Part shown: one piece after another, positions 34,345 to 43,394 of the stretch
Position numbering within the stretch: the stretch's first letter is position 1
How the letters are laid out: every line of letters starts with the position of its first letter
Assembly (NCBI GenBank): GCA_017436785.1
Contig: JAFSCK010000008.1
Location: 1 to 58,313 of the forward strand
DNA: 58,313 nt
Direction: 5' to 3'
DNA from: Oscillospiraceae bacterium
GTDB taxonomy: Bacteria > Bacillota > Clostridia > Oscillospirales > Oscillospiraceae
Notes under the pieces: generated by a model
Databases searched by the model: none
The model's input: the letters and a program-made list of their open reading frames with translations, nothing else
Told to the model about the DNA's origin: nothing
Position numbers and translations under genes: made by a program

Positions 34345-34851
34345 TTACACCTTGTATATACGGCCTTCCACTCTTGCCTTAGGCTCGGGGATCTCCTCTG
34401 CGTAGCCGAGGATACAGTTGCCCACACCCCGGTAGGTCTCGGGGATGCCCCACTTTTTCAGCAGTGCCTTGCCCTCTTCCATATCGAAAAATTCCCGGGC
34501 GCGGTTGATCCAGCAGCTGCCGAGACCAATGGCATGAGCGGCATTCAGCAGATTGCCCATAACCAGAGAACCGTCATCGATCCAAGTGGGGAATGCAGGA
34601 TCCGCCAGCACTACGATGACGCAGGGTGCACCGTAGAAGGGATCGGTCTCCACGCCCATAATGGCGGCGTTGGCCTTGGACAGCAGGTCCCGGGTCTCCT
34701 TGTCCCGAACGGCGACCATGATGGGCTTCTGATTGTTCTTGGCGGTAGGAGCATAGAGGCCAGCCTCCAGCACCTTGTCCAGCTCGTCATCGGTGACCTG
34801 CTGGGCAGCGTACTTGCGGACAGAGCGGCGGGTCAAAAGCTTTTCGTACAT
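34345..34851 (-). CDS. Nitroreductase family flavoprotein
   Basis: 168 residues. The N-terminal RRSVRKYAAQQVTDDELDKVLEAG, then LYAPTAKNNQKP and a C-terminal GNCILGYAEE are typical of the FMN-dependent nitroreductase family, at its usual short length. It reduces nitro- or quinone-type compounds with NAD(P)H; the natural substrate is unknown. It is 14 nt downstream of the polysaccharide deacetylase gene and probably cotranscribed with it. Confidence 0.9.
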   Translation of the reverse strand: MYEKLLTRRSVRKYAAQQVTDDELDKVLEAGLYAPTAKNNQKPIMVAVRDKETRDLLSKANAAIMGVETDPFYGAPCVIVVLADPAFPTWIDDGSLVMGNLLNAAHAIGLGSCWINRAREFFDMEEGKALLKKWGIPETYRGVGNCILGYAEEIPEPKARVEGRIYKV

Positions 34852-34865
34852 AATACTTCCTCCTG

Positions 34866-35534
34866 TTATGACTGCACAAAGCAGCGGTTTACAAACTCCA
34901 TGGTGGTGACGATTTCAAAATCAAAGGACTGGATATATTGCAGCAGGTCCTCCATATATTCCCAGTGATTCAGCACCTCAAATTCATAGCTGTGTCCTGC
35001 CATGACGAAGAGGGAATCCGGCAAATCGTTTTTTGCAAACCGGGCGATCTTTTCCCGGATGTCCGCGTCATTGTATAGGCCATGGATGGGGATATGGTAG
35101 GGGTCCGCAGGCAGGGAATAATCGTCGGACATGGAAGAAAGCCGGATATACCGGACGAATTTTCGGATAATTTTGATCTCCCGTTCCCCGCAGGCAGTGA
35201 ACGGCACGCCAAAGCCAATTTCCTGTAGGCCAAACAGCGCTTTCAGGGCGGCGCAGTCCTCCCCAATTTCCCGGGAAAGCTGAGGTGGCGTCAGGGTATT
35301 GAGCCAGTGATGGTGCAGGGAATGGCTGGCAACCTCATGGCCCCGATACAGTTCGACGGTGTTCGCCAAAATCTGACGGGTGATGGGATAACGGTCTTCA
35401 TAGTACCAGACGAAATTTTCCAGTCCGGAATTGAGGTTAAAGGTACACTTGATCTGATACTTGTTCAAAAGCTCTATAAATCGGCGGTCCCAGACGGTAC
35501 CGTCATCAAAGCTCAGCAGAAAATATTTTGCCAT
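34866..35534 (-). CDS. Polysaccharide deacetylase family protein (NodB domain)
   Basis: 222 residues. LLSFDDGTVWD near the N-terminus carries the catalytic/metal Asp pair and HEVASHSLHHH (about 66-76) the metal histidines; the terminal MAGHSYEF supplies the last His. No signal peptide is present, so it acts inside the cell or is a non-classical family member. The substrate cannot be told. It lies between the pyrophosphatase-like and nitroreductase genes. Confidence 0.88.
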   Translation of the reverse strand: MAKYFLLSFDDGTVWDRRFIELLNKYQIKCTFNLNSGLENFVWYYEDRYPITRQILANTVELYRGHEVASHSLHHHWLNTLTPPQLSREIGEDCAALKALFGLQEIGFGVPFTACGEREIKIIRKFVRYIRLSSMSDDYSLPADPYHIPIHGLYNDADIREKIARFAKNDLPDSLFVMAGHSYEFEVLNHWEYMEDLLQYIQSFDFEIVTTMEFVNRCFVQS

Positions 35535-35543
35535 AGCTGCCTC

Positions 35544-35942
35544 CTAACCAAAAAGGGATTCAATGGTGCTGTCGAAATATTTCTCCACAAAATGGATCTT
35601 TTCTGCCATTTCCGCAGCGGTGAAGGCCACCCCCTCCGGGGCAGCAACGAACTTATCCTCATTATCATCGGCCCGGCGGACAACACCAATGATGGGCCCG
35701 GTGAAGACTTCCAGCGGCTCAGTCACCCCCAGAACGTACACATCCTGCTCCTCCCCATCACCGCCGGCGACCCCCGGAAGATATCCATAGTTCACGGTAT
35801 AGTCGAGGTGGACACCCTTGGTCACATGGTGAAAGCCAATGGGTCGGTCAATGACCACGTTGACGGTCTTGCCCAGATAGCTTGCGATCAGTGTTTCCCG
35901 CTGTTCCCTCGTGAGAAATTGTTCTTCGTTGCCATAGCCCAT
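35544..35942 (-). CDS. Inorganic pyrophosphatase-like protein (short form)
   Basis: 132 residues, shorter than standard soluble PPases (about 170-180). LDYTVNYGYLPGVAGGDGEEQDVYVLG corresponds to the family's NYGYIPxT...DGDPLDV active-site region and retains several acidic residues. Short PPase-like proteins of this kind occur in clostridia; phosphoanhydride hydrolysis is likely but the substrate is not certain. It is 9 nt upstream of the deacetylase gene. Confidence 0.8.
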   Translation of the reverse strand: MGYGNEEQFLTREQRETLIASYLGKTVNVVIDRPIGFHHVTKGVHLDYTVNYGYLPGVAGGDGEEQDVYVLGVTEPLEVFTGPIIGVVRRADDNEDKFVAAPEGVAFTAAEMAEKIHFVEKYFDSTIESLFG

Positions 35943-36023
35943 CCTATCACCTCATTTTCAATATCATAGCATAGAATAACGGAAATTACAAAGGGAAATT
36001 CTCCTTTGTGCAGAAGTGAATAA

Positions 36024-36162
36024 CGCATGTCATTGCGAGCCGGTGCTCACACAGGCGTGGCAATCCCCCTCAAATATCCACATAGAATCACAAACTGATA
36101 CCATCCGGAATTTTTGTGGGGATTGCCACACCAGCCTGCGGGCTGGTTCGCAATGACATGCG
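36024..36162. repeat. TGTCATTGCGA-family inverted-repeat element (MITE-like), copy 1
   Basis: 139 bp with perfect 15-bp terminal inverted repeats (CGCATGTCATTGCGA). Internal sequence shares GGGGATTGCCACACCAG and GGTTCGCAATGACA with the copies at 40023 and 44705. It has no coding capacity and lies directly 3' of the ctpA gene. Confidence 0.85.
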
Positions 36163-36178
36163 TCTTTTCTGGCTTATT

Positions 36179-37330
36179 TTATTTCAGCGCCTTGATGGCC
36201 GCCTGAATTTGAGGGTCTTCGCTGGGGTCCAGCGTGCCGTAGTAGATATCCAGTGCCGTCTGTTCTTCCACCGGGACCACAATATCCGGGGTGATGCCCA
36301 CCTCTGCCAGATTCTGTCCTGTGGGAGTGAAATACTCTCCGATGGACAAGGACACCGCAGAGCCATCCGACAGGCGGTAGGTAGACTGGTAATAGCCCTT
36401 ACCCACAGTCTGCTCGCCCACAACGATACCCGCCTCATAGTCCCGCAGGGCCGCGGCGAAAAATTCGGCGGCAGAATAGCTGCCGGCATTCACCAGCACC
36501 GCCATGGGAATGTCCAGATAGTCTGCATCAGACATGTTTACATTTTCCTTACCGTCATAACGGATGGTGTGGAACACCTCGCCCTCCGGCAGCAGGTAAT
36601 CCAGCAGTTCTACCAATTCATCGGCATAGCCGCCGGGATTGTGGCGCACATCAAAAATCAGCTTTTCCGCCCCCTGCTCCAGCAGGGCTTTGATGGCAGC
36701 AATGGATTCCTCGGCACAGCGGGAATCAAAATTTTCGATGGTCACAAGTCCTACGTTATCTTCCAGCAGCGTATAGGTGGCAACAGGAGTCTCCACGGTG
36801 CGCCGCTCCACGGAAAAATTCAGGCGTTCTTCACCCCGCTGCACCGTCAGAGCAATAAGGCTGCTCTCTTTGCCCCGGATCAGGTCCCGGACCTCCGTGG
36901 TCTTCATTTCCCGGACATCCCGTCCTTCCACTTCCACCAGCAGGTCCTTCACCAGAAGGCCCGCCTCCTCCGCAGGGCCGCCGGGAGTCACATCGATGAT
37001 CAGAAAACCCATCTGTTCCTCTGCCTGCTGAATGGTAATGCCCACACCCACATAGGCATTGGCCATCTGCTCCTGATACTGCTGGTACTCACTGGCAGGA
37101 ATATAGTAGCTCCAGCGGTCGCCGGTGGCTTTGACCATAGCATCGGCTGCGGCATCCTCCAAAAGGGTCCCCTCCGCCTCGCCAATGAACTTTTCCTCGA
37201 TCAGAGCTTCCAGCTCTGCCAGCTTTCCGGTGTTCCGGTCTGTTTCCGTCGTGGTCAGGGCCAGCGTCAGAATGGTGGAGAGCATTGCCACCAACACATA
37301 GGAGCCGAAATGCAGCAGTTTTTCTTTCAT
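36179..37330 (-). CDS. S41 family C-terminal processing peptidase (CtpA-like)
   Basis: 383 residues: N-terminal signal anchor (about 7-27), PDZ domain (about 95-170) and S41 protease core. Catalytic Ser284 lies in NAGSYSAAEFF and Lys311 in TVGKGYYQ. It acts outside the membrane and cleaves C-terminal tails. The ATG at 37330 follows GAGGTGCG. It lies downstream of two M23 peptidases and ftsEX on the same strand, so it may tune cell-wall hydrolase activity; that is inference from context. Confidence 0.92.
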   Translation of the reverse strand: MKEKLLHFGSYVLVAMLSTILTLALTTTETDRNTGKLAELEALIEEKFIGEAEGTLLEDAAADAMVKATGDRWSYYIPASEYQQYQEQMANAYVGVGITIQQAEEQMGFLIIDVTPGGPAEEAGLLVKDLLVEVEGRDVREMKTTEVRDLIRGKESSLIALTVQRGEERLNFSVERRTVETPVATYTLLEDNVGLVTIENFDSRCAEESIAAIKALLEQGAEKLIFDVRHNPGGYADELVELLDYLLPEGEVFHTIRYDGKENVNMSDADYLDIPMAVLVNAGSYSAAEFFAAALRDYEAGIVVGEQTVGKGYYQSTYRLSDGSAVSLSIGEYFTPTGQNLAEVGITPDIVVPVEEQTALDIYYGTLDPSEDPQIQAAIKALK

Positions 37331-37356
37331 AGATCGCACCTCACATGCAGAAATTT

Positions 37357-37380
37357 CCCACAGCCCCGAGAGGCTGTGGG
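37357..37380 (-). terminator. Hairpin between the M23 and S41 genes
   Basis: A perfect 9-bp stem (CCCACAGCC / GGCTGTGGG) is followed on the minus strand by AAATTTC. The poor U tract suggests partial termination. Confidence 0.55.
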
Positions 37381-37392
37381 ATTTTGAAACCA

Positions 37393-38733
37393 TTACAGGG
37401 GAACGTAATTGCAGGGATTCACATACACGCCGTTCAGGGAGATACCGAAGTGCAGGTGGTCGCCGGTGGTAATACCGGTGGCACCTGTTGCACCGATATA
37501 CTGTCCGCCGCTGACATTTTGTCCGACACTAACGGAATAGCTGCTCAAGTGCATATAAATGGAGCGGAAGCCGTCATGATGGTCAATGGTAACATAGTTG
37601 CCGGCGGCACTGCCCCAGCCGGCGAAGATCACCGTGCCTGCGCGGGTGGCCACCACAGGCCAGCCGGTTCCGGTATCCAGGTCAACGCCCTGATGGTAGG
37701 AAGATGCGCCTGCTGTTGGAGAGGGACGGGGGCCAAAGGGGGAGGTAATGGAGGTATAGCTGCAGGGCACGATCCATCCGCCTCCGCCGCCTCCACTGCT
37801 TCCGGTATTGGTATTTCCGGTGCTGCCGGTATTGCCGGAACTGCCGGTATTTCCGGTGCTGCCGCTGCCGGAGTTATTGGTAGACTGCTGGGGAGGAGCC
37901 GTGGTGGGGGGGACGTAGGTTGCCATATAGGCTTCCCATTCCCGCTGCTTGGCCTCGTCGTACTCCACTTCCTTCTGGGCGATCTGGTTCAGAAATTCTT
38001 CTTCCTGTGCCTCAAATTCTGCCTCCAGTGCTTCCAGATCGTCTGCCTTGGTCAGCAGCTCTTGGATCAAATCCTCTGCCTCAGCACGCTTGGCATCCAT
38101 CTCCGCCTGCGTCTCGTCCAGCTCCTGCTTGGTCAGCTCCATGTCGGCCTTTTCCGTTTCCAGCTCTGCCTGTGCCAGCTCCACAGCATCGGCAGCTTCG
38201 CTGAGCTCCTTCAGGCGGCGCTTATCGGAGGAGGCGATCTCCTCCACGATGTTCAGCCGGTCCAGAAGGTCAGAAAAGCTGTTGGCCTTGAAGACCACTT
38301 CCCAGTAGGACACTTCGCCCTCTTCCTCCATGGTACGGATTCGGATCTTATTTTCTTCACTGAGGGTCTCAAAGCGGCCCTCGGCGTTGTCCAGCTCATC
38401 CTGCTTGTCCGCGATCAGAATATTGAAGGCCTGCAGCTGATCCTCAATGTTGGTGATCTGGGTGTTCAGCAGCTGGATCTCCTGATCGATGATGTTTTTC
38501 TTGGCGATGATGTTGGCGATCTCGTTCTCGTTCTCTTCGTACTGCTCCTGAACCTCCGCGATCTTATCCTTCAGCTCTTCCTTTTCCTTCTTCAGCTGGT
38601 TGATCTGCTTGCGAATCTCACTGGAGGAGGCAGCATGGGCAGGGACCGGGATCAGGCTGAGGATTAGGCTCAGCAGCATAATGCCTGCCATAACACCCGC
38701 GAAAATAGAGACCAGACGTTTGCGATTTTTCAT
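37393..38733 (-). CDS. Coiled-coil M23 peptidase (EnvC/PcsB-like division hydrolase)
   Basis: 446 residues: signal peptide (1-34), a long coiled coil (about 36-270), a Gly/Ser/Thr/Asn linker (about 280-325) and a LytM/M23 domain with HQGVDLD and HLHFGIS zinc ligands. This architecture is that of hydrolases activated by FtsEX through the coiled coil, and ftsEX lies just upstream. It cleaves peptidoglycan cross-bridges during division. It is a diverged paralogue of the next gene (38766-39983). Confidence 0.92.
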   Translation of the reverse strand: MKNRKRLVSIFAGVMAGIMLLSLILSLIPVPAHAASSSEIRKQINQLKKEKEELKDKIAEVQEQYEENENEIANIIAKKNIIDQEIQLLNTQITNIEDQLQAFNILIADKQDELDNAEGRFETLSEENKIRIRTMEEEGEVSYWEVVFKANSFSDLLDRLNIVEEIASSDKRRLKELSEAADAVELAQAELETEKADMELTKQELDETQAEMDAKRAEAEDLIQELLTKADDLEALEAEFEAQEEEFLNQIAQKEVEYDEAKQREWEAYMATYVPPTTAPPQQSTNNSGSGSTGNTGSSGNTGSTGNTNTGSSGGGGGGWIVPCSYTSITSPFGPRPSPTAGASSYHQGVDLDTGTGWPVVATRAGTVIFAGWGSAAGNYVTIDHHDGFRSIYMHLSSYSVSVGQNVSGGQYIGATGATGITTGDHLHFGISLNGVYVNPCNYVPL

Positions 38734-38765
38734 AATTACTCCTTTTCAAAAAAGGGGGCATAGCA

Positions 38766-39983
38766 TCAATAGATGTACGCCAAGGGGTTTACGTAAGTAC
38801 CGGCATAGGAAATGCCGAAATGCAGATGAGGGCCGGTGGAAAGACCGGTATTACCCACATAACCAATGAGCTGTCCCTGAGACACGGTCTGTCCTGCGGA
38901 CACCACATAGTGGGTCATATGCATATAGACGGAGGAAAAGCCGTCCAAATGGTTGATGCTGACATAGTTTCCGGCGCCACCTGCCTGATAAGCCGTCCGG
39001 GTGACCTTACCGGCCCGGGTGGCATAGATGGGGGTACCCTGTGCGCAGGCCATGTCGATGCCGTTGTGCATCCGCACCACACCCAGAACCGGGTGCTTTC
39101 GCATACCGAAGGGGCTGGTGAGCTTGTAGCCGGAGACCGGTGTGATCCATGTGGCGTTGGAAGGAGGATTGTCTCCCTGCAGGGCCAGCTTTGCCAGATA
39201 TTCATCGTGCTTGGCTTCCTTCAGGGCCGCTTCCTTGGCGGCGATCTCCTGCATCAGTTCTTCCTGCAGGGCTTCGGATTCTTCCAGCAGGTATTCAAAT
39301 TCCTCTGCCTTTTTCTCCAGCTCCACAAGGAGCCCATCGGCTTCGGTGCGCTTTTCCTCCAGCGCTTCTTCATCGGCAGCCAGCTGGCTGCGGGTCTCCT
39401 CCAAGGAGACTTTCTCTGTTTCCAGATTCAGCTGGGTGGCAGTGACGATATCCGCGGCGATGCGCATCTGCTGCATCCGGCGGCGGTCAGCGGCGTTGAT
39501 CTCCTCCACCATATTGATCCGGTCCAAGAGATCTGTAAAGCTGCTGGCTTGGAAGATCACTTCCCAGTAGCTTACATTGCCTTCCTCTTCCATGACCCGG
39601 ACCCGCTCCCGGTGGGCTTCACTCAAAGATCGCAGCTTCTGCTGGGCTTCATCCAGCTCATCTTGGGTATCGGCGATCAGTTGGGAATACGCCGTGATCT
39701 GCGCATTGGTGGTTTCGATTTTGCTGTTCAGAAGGGTCATTTCCTGATCGATGGCATCCTTGTAGGCCACCATATCGGCCATTTCCCCGTAGCTTTCGTT
39801 ATATTGGCTCTGGATGGCATTGATCTGCTTCTGGATCTCGGCATTCTTTGCCTCCAGCTTATCGATCTCCTTCTGGATCTGGGCAGAGGAGGCCGCCCGG
39901 CTTTCCATAGGAAGCAGCCCGAACAGCATCACCAATGCCAGCACCAGACAAAAGACCTGTCTTGCTTGTCTGTGTGTACGCAT
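38766..39983 (-). CDS. Coiled-coil M23 peptidase, paralogue (EnvC/PcsB-like)
   Basis: 405 residues: signal peptide (1-30), coiled coil (about 32-265) and M23 domain with HNGIDMA and HLHFGISYAGTYVNP. It shares whole stretches with its neighbour, such as VSYWEV.F.A.SF.DLLDR.N.VEEI in the coiled coil, so the two arose by tandem duplication. It lacks the Gly/Ser-rich linker. It probably works with FtsEX. Confidence 0.92.
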   Translation of the reverse strand: MRTHRQARQVFCLVLALVMLFGLLPMESRAASSAQIQKEIDKLEAKNAEIQKQINAIQSQYNESYGEMADMVAYKDAIDQEMTLLNSKIETTNAQITAYSQLIADTQDELDEAQQKLRSLSEAHRERVRVMEEEGNVSYWEVIFQASSFTDLLDRINMVEEINAADRRRMQQMRIAADIVTATQLNLETEKVSLEETRSQLAADEEALEEKRTEADGLLVELEKKAEEFEYLLEESEALQEELMQEIAAKEAALKEAKHDEYLAKLALQGDNPPSNATWITPVSGYKLTSPFGMRKHPVLGVVRMHNGIDMACAQGTPIYATRAGKVTRTAYQAGGAGNYVSINHLDGFSSVYMHMTHYVVSAGQTVSQGQLIGYVGNTGLSTGPHLHFGISYAGTYVNPLAYIY

Positions 39984-40022
39984 AAAATGAGGTTCCTTGT
40001 TTTTGGGGTTCTATCTTAAAAC

Positions 40023-40125
40023 TGTCATTGCGAGGAGCAACGCGACGTGGCAATCTCCAGCAAGTTTCTGCTCAGACCTTTTATGGGGATTGCCACACCA
40101 GTGTGCGCACTGGTTCGCAACGACA
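40023..40125. repeat. TGTCATTGCGA-family inverted-repeat element, copy 2
   Basis: 103 bp; left end TGTCATTGCGAGGAGCAACG, right end TTCGCAACGACA (one mismatch in the inverted repeat). It lies between ftsX and the M23 gene, interrupting an otherwise tight cluster. Confidence 0.8.
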
Positions 40126-40147
40126 CGAAGCTTAATCAGCAATGCTC

Positions 40148-41035
40148 TTATACATCCATAAACTTCCGGATGGAGGTCCAGCTGCCGACAATGCCGACGA
40201 ACATACCGGCACCGCCGAAGACGATGGCCATGGGGATCAGCAGCTCATGGAAGGGGACCCAAGTAAACAGCTGCAGGGAATCCACGCCGGATACCTTCTG
40301 GACCAGCGCGTCATAGCCCACCCATTCCAAGCCGAAGGCCAGAACGGCACCCATCATACCAAGGGAGAAGCCCTCCACGATAAAGGGCAGGCGGATAAAG
40401 CCATTGGTGGCACCCACCATTTTCATAATGGCGATCTCATCCCGGCGGTCATACATTGCCAGCTTGACCGTATTGGAAATGATGAGCAGAGAAACTACCA
40501 GCAGCACGGCAATGACGGCAGCGGAAACCAGATGCAGCACGCTCTGGATGGTGGTAAAGCCCTCTGCCAGCTCATAGGCTGCGGCAGTCCCGCCGACACC
40601 GGGCAGCTGCTTCAGCTGCTCATCGGTCTGCTTCATCAGCAGATTGTCCTCCAGCACCACCACATAGCGATGGCGCAGGTCAGAAGCCTGCACGCCGCTG
40701 AAGGCGCTGTCATTATCATGGTCTTCGATAAAATTCTTCAATGCTTCCTCTCGGGAAACAAAGGTAGACTGATGTACATTGTCCAAAAGGTTGATCTTGG
40801 TACCGATGGACCGGGCCTCAGCATCGGACAGCTCACTGTCCACATAGACAAGGATCTCACTGGTCCGGTTCAGATCCTGAACCATCTCGTCCAGATTGTA
40901 GGCAAGGATGGAGAAGCTGCCCACGATGACCAAGCATGCCACCGTGACGCAGACGGCAGCGAAGGACATAAAGCCATGGGTAAAAATACCCTTAACGCCC
41001 TCTTTTAACAGATATCCCAGATTATTCAGTCTCAT
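40148..41035 (-). CDS. ftsX: Cell-division membrane protein FtsX
   Basis: 295 residues: an N-terminal cytoplasmic segment and membrane helix, a large extracellular loop (about 45-160) and three more helices with SNTVKLAMYDRRDEIAIMKMVGAT, the FtsX/permease signature. With FtsE it transmits ATP-driven signals to extracellular peptidoglycan hydrolases, here probably the two M23 proteins encoded next. The ATG at 41035 lies within the end of ftsE (14-nt overlap). Confidence 0.95.
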   Translation of the reverse strand: MRLNNLGYLLKEGVKGIFTHGFMSFAAVCVTVACLVIVGSFSILAYNLDEMVQDLNRTSEILVYVDSELSDAEARSIGTKINLLDNVHQSTFVSREEALKNFIEDHDNDSAFSGVQASDLRHRYVVVLEDNLLMKQTDEQLKQLPGVGGTAAAYELAEGFTTIQSVLHLVSAAVIAVLLVVSLLIISNTVKLAMYDRRDEIAIMKMVGATNGFIRLPFIVEGFSLGMMGAVLAFGLEWVGYDALVQKVSGVDSLQLFTWVPFHELLIPMAIVFGGAGMFVGIVGSWTSIRKFMDV

Positions 41036-41714
41036 AGATATCTTCCTCCTCTTCCAGTCCGTCACTAACCACGACACCCTCATCGATGGCGATGACACGC
41101 TTGCCGAAGAGCTCCACCAGATTCTGGTCGTGGGAGACCACCAGCACCGTGGTGCCCAGATTATTGATCTCCTGCAGCAAGGCCATGATCTCGAAGGAAC
41201 GCTCAGGATCAAGGTTGCCGGTGGGCTCGTCCGCGATGATGGTGCTGGGGTTGTTCACCAGTGCACGGGCGATGGCAAGACGCTGCTGCTCACCACCGGA
41301 CATCTCGTTTGGATGGCGGTCCATTTTGCTTTCCAGACCAACCAGCTCCAGAACATAGGGGACCCGCTCCCGGATCTCTTTCTCTCTTGCACCGACTACG
41401 CGCATGGCAAAGGCCACGTTTTCATAGACGGTCATTTTATTGATCAGGCGGAAGTCCTGAAACACGACACCGACCGTACGGCGCAGGTAGGGGATCTCGC
41501 GCTTACGGATCCGCTCCAGATTATAGCCGTTGACATGGACAGTGCCGGAGGTGGGCTTCAGCTCACCGGTGATCAGCCGGATGATGGTGGACTTACCGGA
41601 ACCGGAAGGTCCGATCAGGAAGACGAACTCGCCGTCTTCCACCTGCAAGGTGGCGCCGTTGAGGGCGTTATTGCCTTGCTCATAGGATTTTACGACATCA
41701 ACAAATTGAATCAT
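41022..41714 (-). CDS. ftsE: Cell-division ATP-binding protein FtsE
   Basis: 230 residues, ABC ATPase: Walker A GPSGSGKS (about 34-41), LSGGE-type signature (MSGGEQQRLAIARAL), Walker B IIADEPTGNLD. It is typical FtsE in length and in the loop FQDFRLINKMTVYENVAFAM. GGAG precedes the ATG at 41714. It is the first gene of a minus-strand unit with ftsX. Confidence 0.96.
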   Translation of the reverse strand: MIQFVDVVKSYEQGNNALNGATLQVEDGEFVFLIGPSGSGKSTIIRLITGELKPTSGTVHVNGYNLERIRKREIPYLRRTVGVVFQDFRLINKMTVYENVAFAMRVVGAREKEIRERVPYVLELVGLESKMDRHPNEMSGGEQQRLAIARALVNNPSTIIADEPTGNLDPERSFEIMALLQEINNLGTTVLVVSHDQNLVELFGKRVIAIDEGVVVSDGLEEEEDIYETE

Positions 41715-41944
41715 AAGGTAATCTCCTGTATTTGGGCAGCACCGGAAAACTCCGATTTTGCCCGCAGTGTAACCGAATTGTAACACATTCTTGCAGTAAA
41801 GTCAATGTTTTTCGGCAAATACTTTGGTTCTTCCAAAAATTTAACAAAAAATCCACATTTTCTTCGACAGAAAATTCATTTTTCAACGGATTGTGGTTTA
41901 CAATAAGTTATGAGTCTATATATTGTGCACAAATACCCACAAAA

Positions 41945-41968
41945 ACGGGACTGCACCGGCAGTCCCGT
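41945..41968. terminator. Intrinsic terminator after the CdaR-like gene
   Basis: A perfect 10-bp stem (ACGGGACTGC / GCAGTCCCGT) with an ACCG loop is followed by TTTTTGTG on the minus strand. Confidence 0.85.
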
Positions 41969-41985
41969 TAATTTCTTATGTGGTA

Positions 41986-43074
41986 TCAGCGGGTTTCCCG
42001 GGAGTTCAGGTACTGGCGCACCATCAGAGCCACCCGGAAGACGATGGCATGGTCAAACTGGCGCAGGTCCAGACCGGTGAGCTTGCGGATCTTTTCCAGA
42101 CGGTAGACCAGTGTATTTCTGTGGACGAACAGCTTCCGGGAAGTTTCGGACACATTCAGGCTGTTCTCGAAGAATTTATTGATGGTGAACAGAGTCTCCT
42201 GATCCAGAGAATCCAGAGAATTTTTCTTGAAGACCTCCCGCAGGAAGATCTCACACAGAGTGGTGGGCAGCTGGTAGATCAGACGGCCGATGCCCAGATT
42301 CTCATAGTGCATGACGCTCTTCTCAGTATCAAAGATCTTACCCACATCAATGGCAGTCTGGGCTTCCTTATAAGAGTCAGCCAGCTCCCGCAGATGCTCT
42401 GCCACGGTGCCGATGCCGATGATGGTCTTGATCCGCAGCTCATTGCGCAGGACCTCCTCCATGGAGGTGGCCATCTTTTCCAGATCCTCAGAGGTCACAT
42501 TGGCACTGACCTGCTTGATGACCGCGATGTCATTTTCATTGACGGACAGGACAAAATCCTGCAGCTTGTCGGGGTACATGCCGCCCAGTACATCCACGGT
42601 GGCAACATCACTGTGGCCAACCTGACGGATCAGGAATACGGCACGGGGGGCATCGGTAGCAAAGTGCAGCTCCTTGGCCCGGATATAGATATCGCCGGGC
42701 AGGATGTTGTCCATGATAATATTCTTAACGAAGGTGCCCCGGTCGTGCTTTTCCTCATAGAAGGTCTTGGCATCGTTCAGGGAGATGTAAGCCATCTGGC
42801 AGAAGCTCTTAGCCAGCTCATCGTCACCGGTGCAGAACACAGCATACTCAAAATAGTTGGAATTGCCCATGATCGCTTTGAAAGTCTTCTGAGCAAAGGT
42901 GACCATGTTCTCGGAGGCGTTGCCGACCTTCAGGGCGGCATCGGCCCAGCGCTCGCCCAGCATGGACATATCGGTACAGGAAACGACGCAACCCTCGGTG
43001 TCGATCACACCGAAAGTACGGTCAGAAATTTCTCTTAACTGAATAATGACACTCTGAAAAACACTGTTGGACAT
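41986..43074 (-). CDS. CdaR/PucR-family transcriptional regulator
   Basis: 362 residues. An N-terminal sensor-like region with conserved cysteines (EGCVVSCTD) and a central GGDEF-like domain are followed by a PucR-type helix-turn-helix at the C-terminus (ETSRKLFVHRNTLVYRLEKI, about 320-340). Family members respond to small molecules such as sugar acids or purines; nothing nearby reveals the ligand. The ATG at 43074 has AAGGAG ten bases upstream. It is monocistronic. Confidence 0.88.
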   Translation of the reverse strand: MSNSVFQSVIIQLREISDRTFGVIDTEGCVVSCTDMSMLGERWADAALKVGNASENMVTFAQKTFKAIMGNSNYFEYAVFCTGDDELAKSFCQMAYISLNDAKTFYEEKHDRGTFVKNIIMDNILPGDIYIRAKELHFATDAPRAVFLIRQVGHSDVATVDVLGGMYPDKLQDFVLSVNENDIAVIKQVSANVTSEDLEKMATSMEEVLRNELRIKTIIGIGTVAEHLRELADSYKEAQTAIDVGKIFDTEKSVMHYENLGIGRLIYQLPTTLCEIFLREVFKKNSLDSLDQETLFTINKFFENSLNVSETSRKLFVHRNTLVYRLEKIRKLTGLDLRQFDHAIVFRVALMVRQYLNSRETR

Positions 43075-43281
43075 CTTTCTGTCACTCCTTAGTATCTTGC
43101 ACAAATGCGCATTTCACAAAATTGCATGTTTATTATACACAGCTTTTGCGCACTTTGCAAGTACCTTTTGACATTTTACTGCAAAAAGTCTTCACTTTTT
43201 TAGGTAATATACCAACACACAGCGAAGATGCCCGCGCTGCGTCGGCAAATGCTTCCATCAAAATGACTGTATATTATATAA
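43075..43281. other. Upstream region of the CdaR-like gene, no gene seen
   Basis: Together with the repeat at 43282-43394 this makes a gap of 315 nt between the cdaR-like and rsuA genes. It is AT-rich and should hold the regulator's promoter, but no convincing -35/-10 pair or ORF is evident. Confidence 0.5.
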
Positions 43282-43394
43282 TGTAGGGGACGGCGTCCTC
43301 GACGTCCCGTATTGACTAATGTCCGTATTCACCTAAGCGCACAGGAAACCGCAGGTTCTTTCTGCACAGGGCGTCAGGGATGCCGCTCCCTACA
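43282..43394. repeat. GTAGGG-family inverted repeat overlapping the rsuA stop codon
   Basis: Left end TGTAGGGGACGGC, right end the inverted GCCGCTCCCTACA. The TAG stop of rsuA (43392-43390) lies inside the right terminal repeat. Confidence 0.75.
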
